Origin: Streptomyces sp. NRRL F-5630
GTDB taxonomy: Bacteria; Actinomycetota; Actinomycetes; Streptomycetales; Streptomycetaceae
Reading direction: 5' to 3'
DNA: 64,000 nt
Assembly (NCBI RefSeq): GCF_000719475.1
Contig: NZ_JOGO01000003.1
Coordinates: forward strand, 124,001 to 188,000
This document shows positions 62,534 to 64,000 of this stretch, in pieces. Every line of letters begins with the position of its first letter. Position 1 is the first letter of the stretch. The notes below the pieces were generated by a model. That model had not been told where the DNA came from, ran no database searches, and was given only the letters and a program-made list of their open reading frames with translations. A program made the translations under genes and the position numbers.

Positions 62534-64000
62534 TCAGCCCGCCTCGCGGGTTCTCCGCACCCGTGCCCACCCCGTGAGCCGCCGCCGCGCCGCGGCGCTC
62601 CGGGCCGTGAGGGCGCGGCCCAGGCGGCCCGCCGACGAGCGGGGCGTGAAGAGGGCCCGGAGCCGGTCGGCACGGCCCGAGCCGGCGCGCAGCCCCGCGA
62701 GCACCGTGCGGACGTCGGCGGCGACCGGCGGAGGGGTCGCCGCCGGGGCGTAGCGCACGTGTTCCAGGGCGTCGACGAGGCGGCCCAGGGCGGCGGCGGA
62801 CTCCTCGTCGAGGTGACCCGCGCGCACCAGCCGCGCCGCCGCCGCGCGCGGACTGAGCGCCTCGTCCGGCGGGATGCCGAGGTCCCAGGCGGTGTCGAGC
62901 ACCTCGTCCCACGCCGCCCGCACCCGCGCCCCGAGCGCGGTCGCGTCGCGTCCGGGGCCCCCGCCGAGCCGCCGCGCGCGCAGCCTGCGCCGCCACAGCA
63001 CCGGCAGGAGCGGCACCGCGAGGATCACGAGCACGAGGAGACCCGCGCCGAGCAGGGGGCCGGTGGGCGGACCGTCGTCACCACGCGCCCCGACCGCCTG
63101 CGGGCTCGGCCCGCCGCATTCGCCCAGCCGCCGGTCGGCCGCCGGGCACGTGGCGTCCGTCGAGGCCGACGTGGACGGCGCGGCCGACTCGCTCGTCTCG
63201 GGCTGCTCGGGCGCCGTGCTCGCCGCATCGCCCTCGGGCGTCTCGGGCTGCGTGTACTCCGGGGTCGTGCCCCGGCTCGGGGTCGGCTCGAAGCGCGTCC
63301 AGCCCACGCCCTGGAAGTACAGCTCGGGCCACGCGTGCGCGTCCCGCAGGCCCACCGACATCGTGTCCTCGCCCCCGCTCTGCGTGCCGGGCGTGAAGCC
63401 GACCGCGACGCGTGCCGGGATGCCGAGGGTGCGGGCCATCGCCGCCATCGAGAAGGAGAAGTGGACGCAGAAGCCCTCCTTCTGCTTCAGGAACCGGGCG
63501 ATCGCCTGCGGGCCGCTGCCCGCGCCGACCCGGGTGTCGTACGTGAAGCCGCCGTCGTAGGCGAACCAGTCCTGGAGCCGCACCGCGCGCTCGTAGTCGT
63601 TGGCGGCGCCCTTCGTCACCTTGCGCGCGGTCTCCTCGACGACGGCGGGCAGGTTGCCCGGAACGGCGGTGTACGCGCGGCGGATGTCCTCGGGCGCCGG
63701 CCGGGCGCGGGCGAGCTGACGGGCCGTGGGACGCACGTCCAGGCTCTCGACGCGGTACGAGGCGTTCCGCGTCGTCTGGCCGCGCTCGCCGACGAGGGTG
63801 CGCCCCTCCGGCTCGTACCGCCAGCGCCCGTCGACGTCGACGGAACTGGCCGGGTAGGGAAGTGGCAGCCAGTCCTGCGCGTAGTCGCCCGCGACCCGCA
63901 CGGAGGTCGTGACGGTGCCCGTGGCGACGTCGGGGGAGAGCCCGGTGGGCTGGGGGAGCTGGTCGGGGATCTCGGTGATGCGGCGCTCGGACGGTGACCA
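62534..64000 (-). CDS. transglutaminase-like membrane protein (TgpA type), N-terminus beyond window
   Basis: The frame is open from the stop at 62534 to the window edge; the 488 visible codons are the C-terminal part of a larger protein. The transglutaminase core has the catalytic Cys in KEGFCVHFSFSMAAMARTLG, the His in RDAHAWPELYFQGVGW and the Asp/Pro after it (FEPTPS). A Thr/Ser/Pro/Glu linker, one helix (LLVLVILAVPLLPVLWRRR) and a DUF4129-like C-terminal domain follow. The upstream residues (ITEIPDQLPQPTGLSPD) continue without a start, so the N-terminal multi-helix part (DUF3488) lies outside. In relatives this family is a periplasmic-facing peptidase partner of a MoxR ATPase. Confidence 0.92.
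   Translation of the reverse strand, partial: WSPSERRITEIPDQLPQPTGLSPDVATGTVTTSVRVAGDYAQDWLPLPYPASSVDVDGRWRYEPEGRTLVGERGQTTRNASYRVESLDVRPTARQLARARPAPEDIRRAYTAVPGNLPAVVEETARKVTKGAANDYERAVRLQDWFAYDGGFTYDTRVGAGSGPQAIARFLKQKEGFCVHFSFSMAAMARTLGIPARVAVGFTPGTQSGGEDTMSVGLRDAHAWPELYFQGVGWTRFEPTPSRGTTPEYTQPETPEGDAASTAPEQPETSESAAPSTSASTDATCPAADRRLGECGGPSPQAVGARGDDGPPTGPLLGAGLLVLVILAVPLLPVLWRRRLRARRLGGGPGRDATALGARVRAAWDEVLDTAWDLGIPPDEALSPRAAAARLVRAGHLDEESAAALGRLVDALEHVRYAPAATPPPVAADVRTVLAGLRAGSGRADRLRALFTPRSSAGRLGRALTARSAAARRRLTGWARVRRTREAG

Overview
The window is very GC-rich, uses GTG starts and overlapping GTGA/ATGA junctions freely, and has many apparently leaderless starts. It reads as chromosomal core DNA of a Streptomyces or close relative. 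Gene order matches, from memory, the SCO2157-SCO2097 stretch of S. coelicolor, and many of the genes also sit together in Mycobacterium tuberculosis (about Rv2172c-Rv2202c). I see no phage, transposase, CRISPR array, rRNA or tRNA gene.

Left part (1-13.1 kb): a lipoprotein, adenosine kinase and a cysteine desulfurase-TusA fusion, then the aerobic respiratory chain. This comprises ctaC-ctaD-ctaF (aa3 oxidase subunits II, I, IV) and ctaE-qcrC-qcrA-qcrB (subunit III plus the bc1 complex), with an L,D-transpeptidase lipoprotein and a receiver-like protein between them. ctaD is broken as given: about 190 bases that would encode the end of helix XI and helix XII are missing, and the 3' end lies in another frame.

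Middle-left (13.1-32.4 kb): trpD; a class V aminotransferase behind a SAM-IV-type riboswitch; a stand-alone Lrp ligand domain; a zinc-ribbon protein; a coiled-coil NYN protein. Then an envelope group: two NlpC/P60 hydrolases, an HExxH lipoprotein, a GT87 mannosyltransferase-like protein, a PimB-like mannosyltransferase and a long-chain acyl-CoA ligase. Then a phosphoesterase, an SRPBCC protein, an ArsA-like ATPase with a non-canonical P-loop, DUF5304, glucokinase and an EEP-family phosphatase/nuclease.

Middle-right (32.5-42.5 kb): a small membrane protein with an esterase, a PlsC acyltransferase, a two-component pair, a fused anthranilate synthase behind a Trp-rich leader peptide and attenuator, class II DAHP synthase (divergent), an iron-box-controlled bacterioferritin-associated ferredoxin, bacterioferritin (convergent), and a molybdopterin oxidoreductase.

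Right part (42.5-64 kb): endonuclease IV, a PASTA Ser/Thr kinase, thiO-thiS-thiG under a TPP riboswitch, a ferredoxin-reductase-like flavoprotein, an Rv2175c-like HTH protein, thiE, metF, a membrane protein with a Tyr/Pro/Gln-rich tail, and a CrtI-like oxidoreductase. Then an operon of a degenerate ABC ATPase, a YhgE/Pip-type permease and a TetR regulator; a HEPN protein with an 18-base minisatellite; a methyltransferase; DUF3040; and a TgpA-type transglutaminase that runs off the right edge.

For novelty, the best candidates are the damaged ctaD, the HEPN protein with its hexapeptide repeat, the ABC-like ATPase lacking its catalytic motifs but coupled to a Pip permease, and several inverted repeats in respiratory promoter regions. 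Most other genes are recognised actinobacterial core functions.
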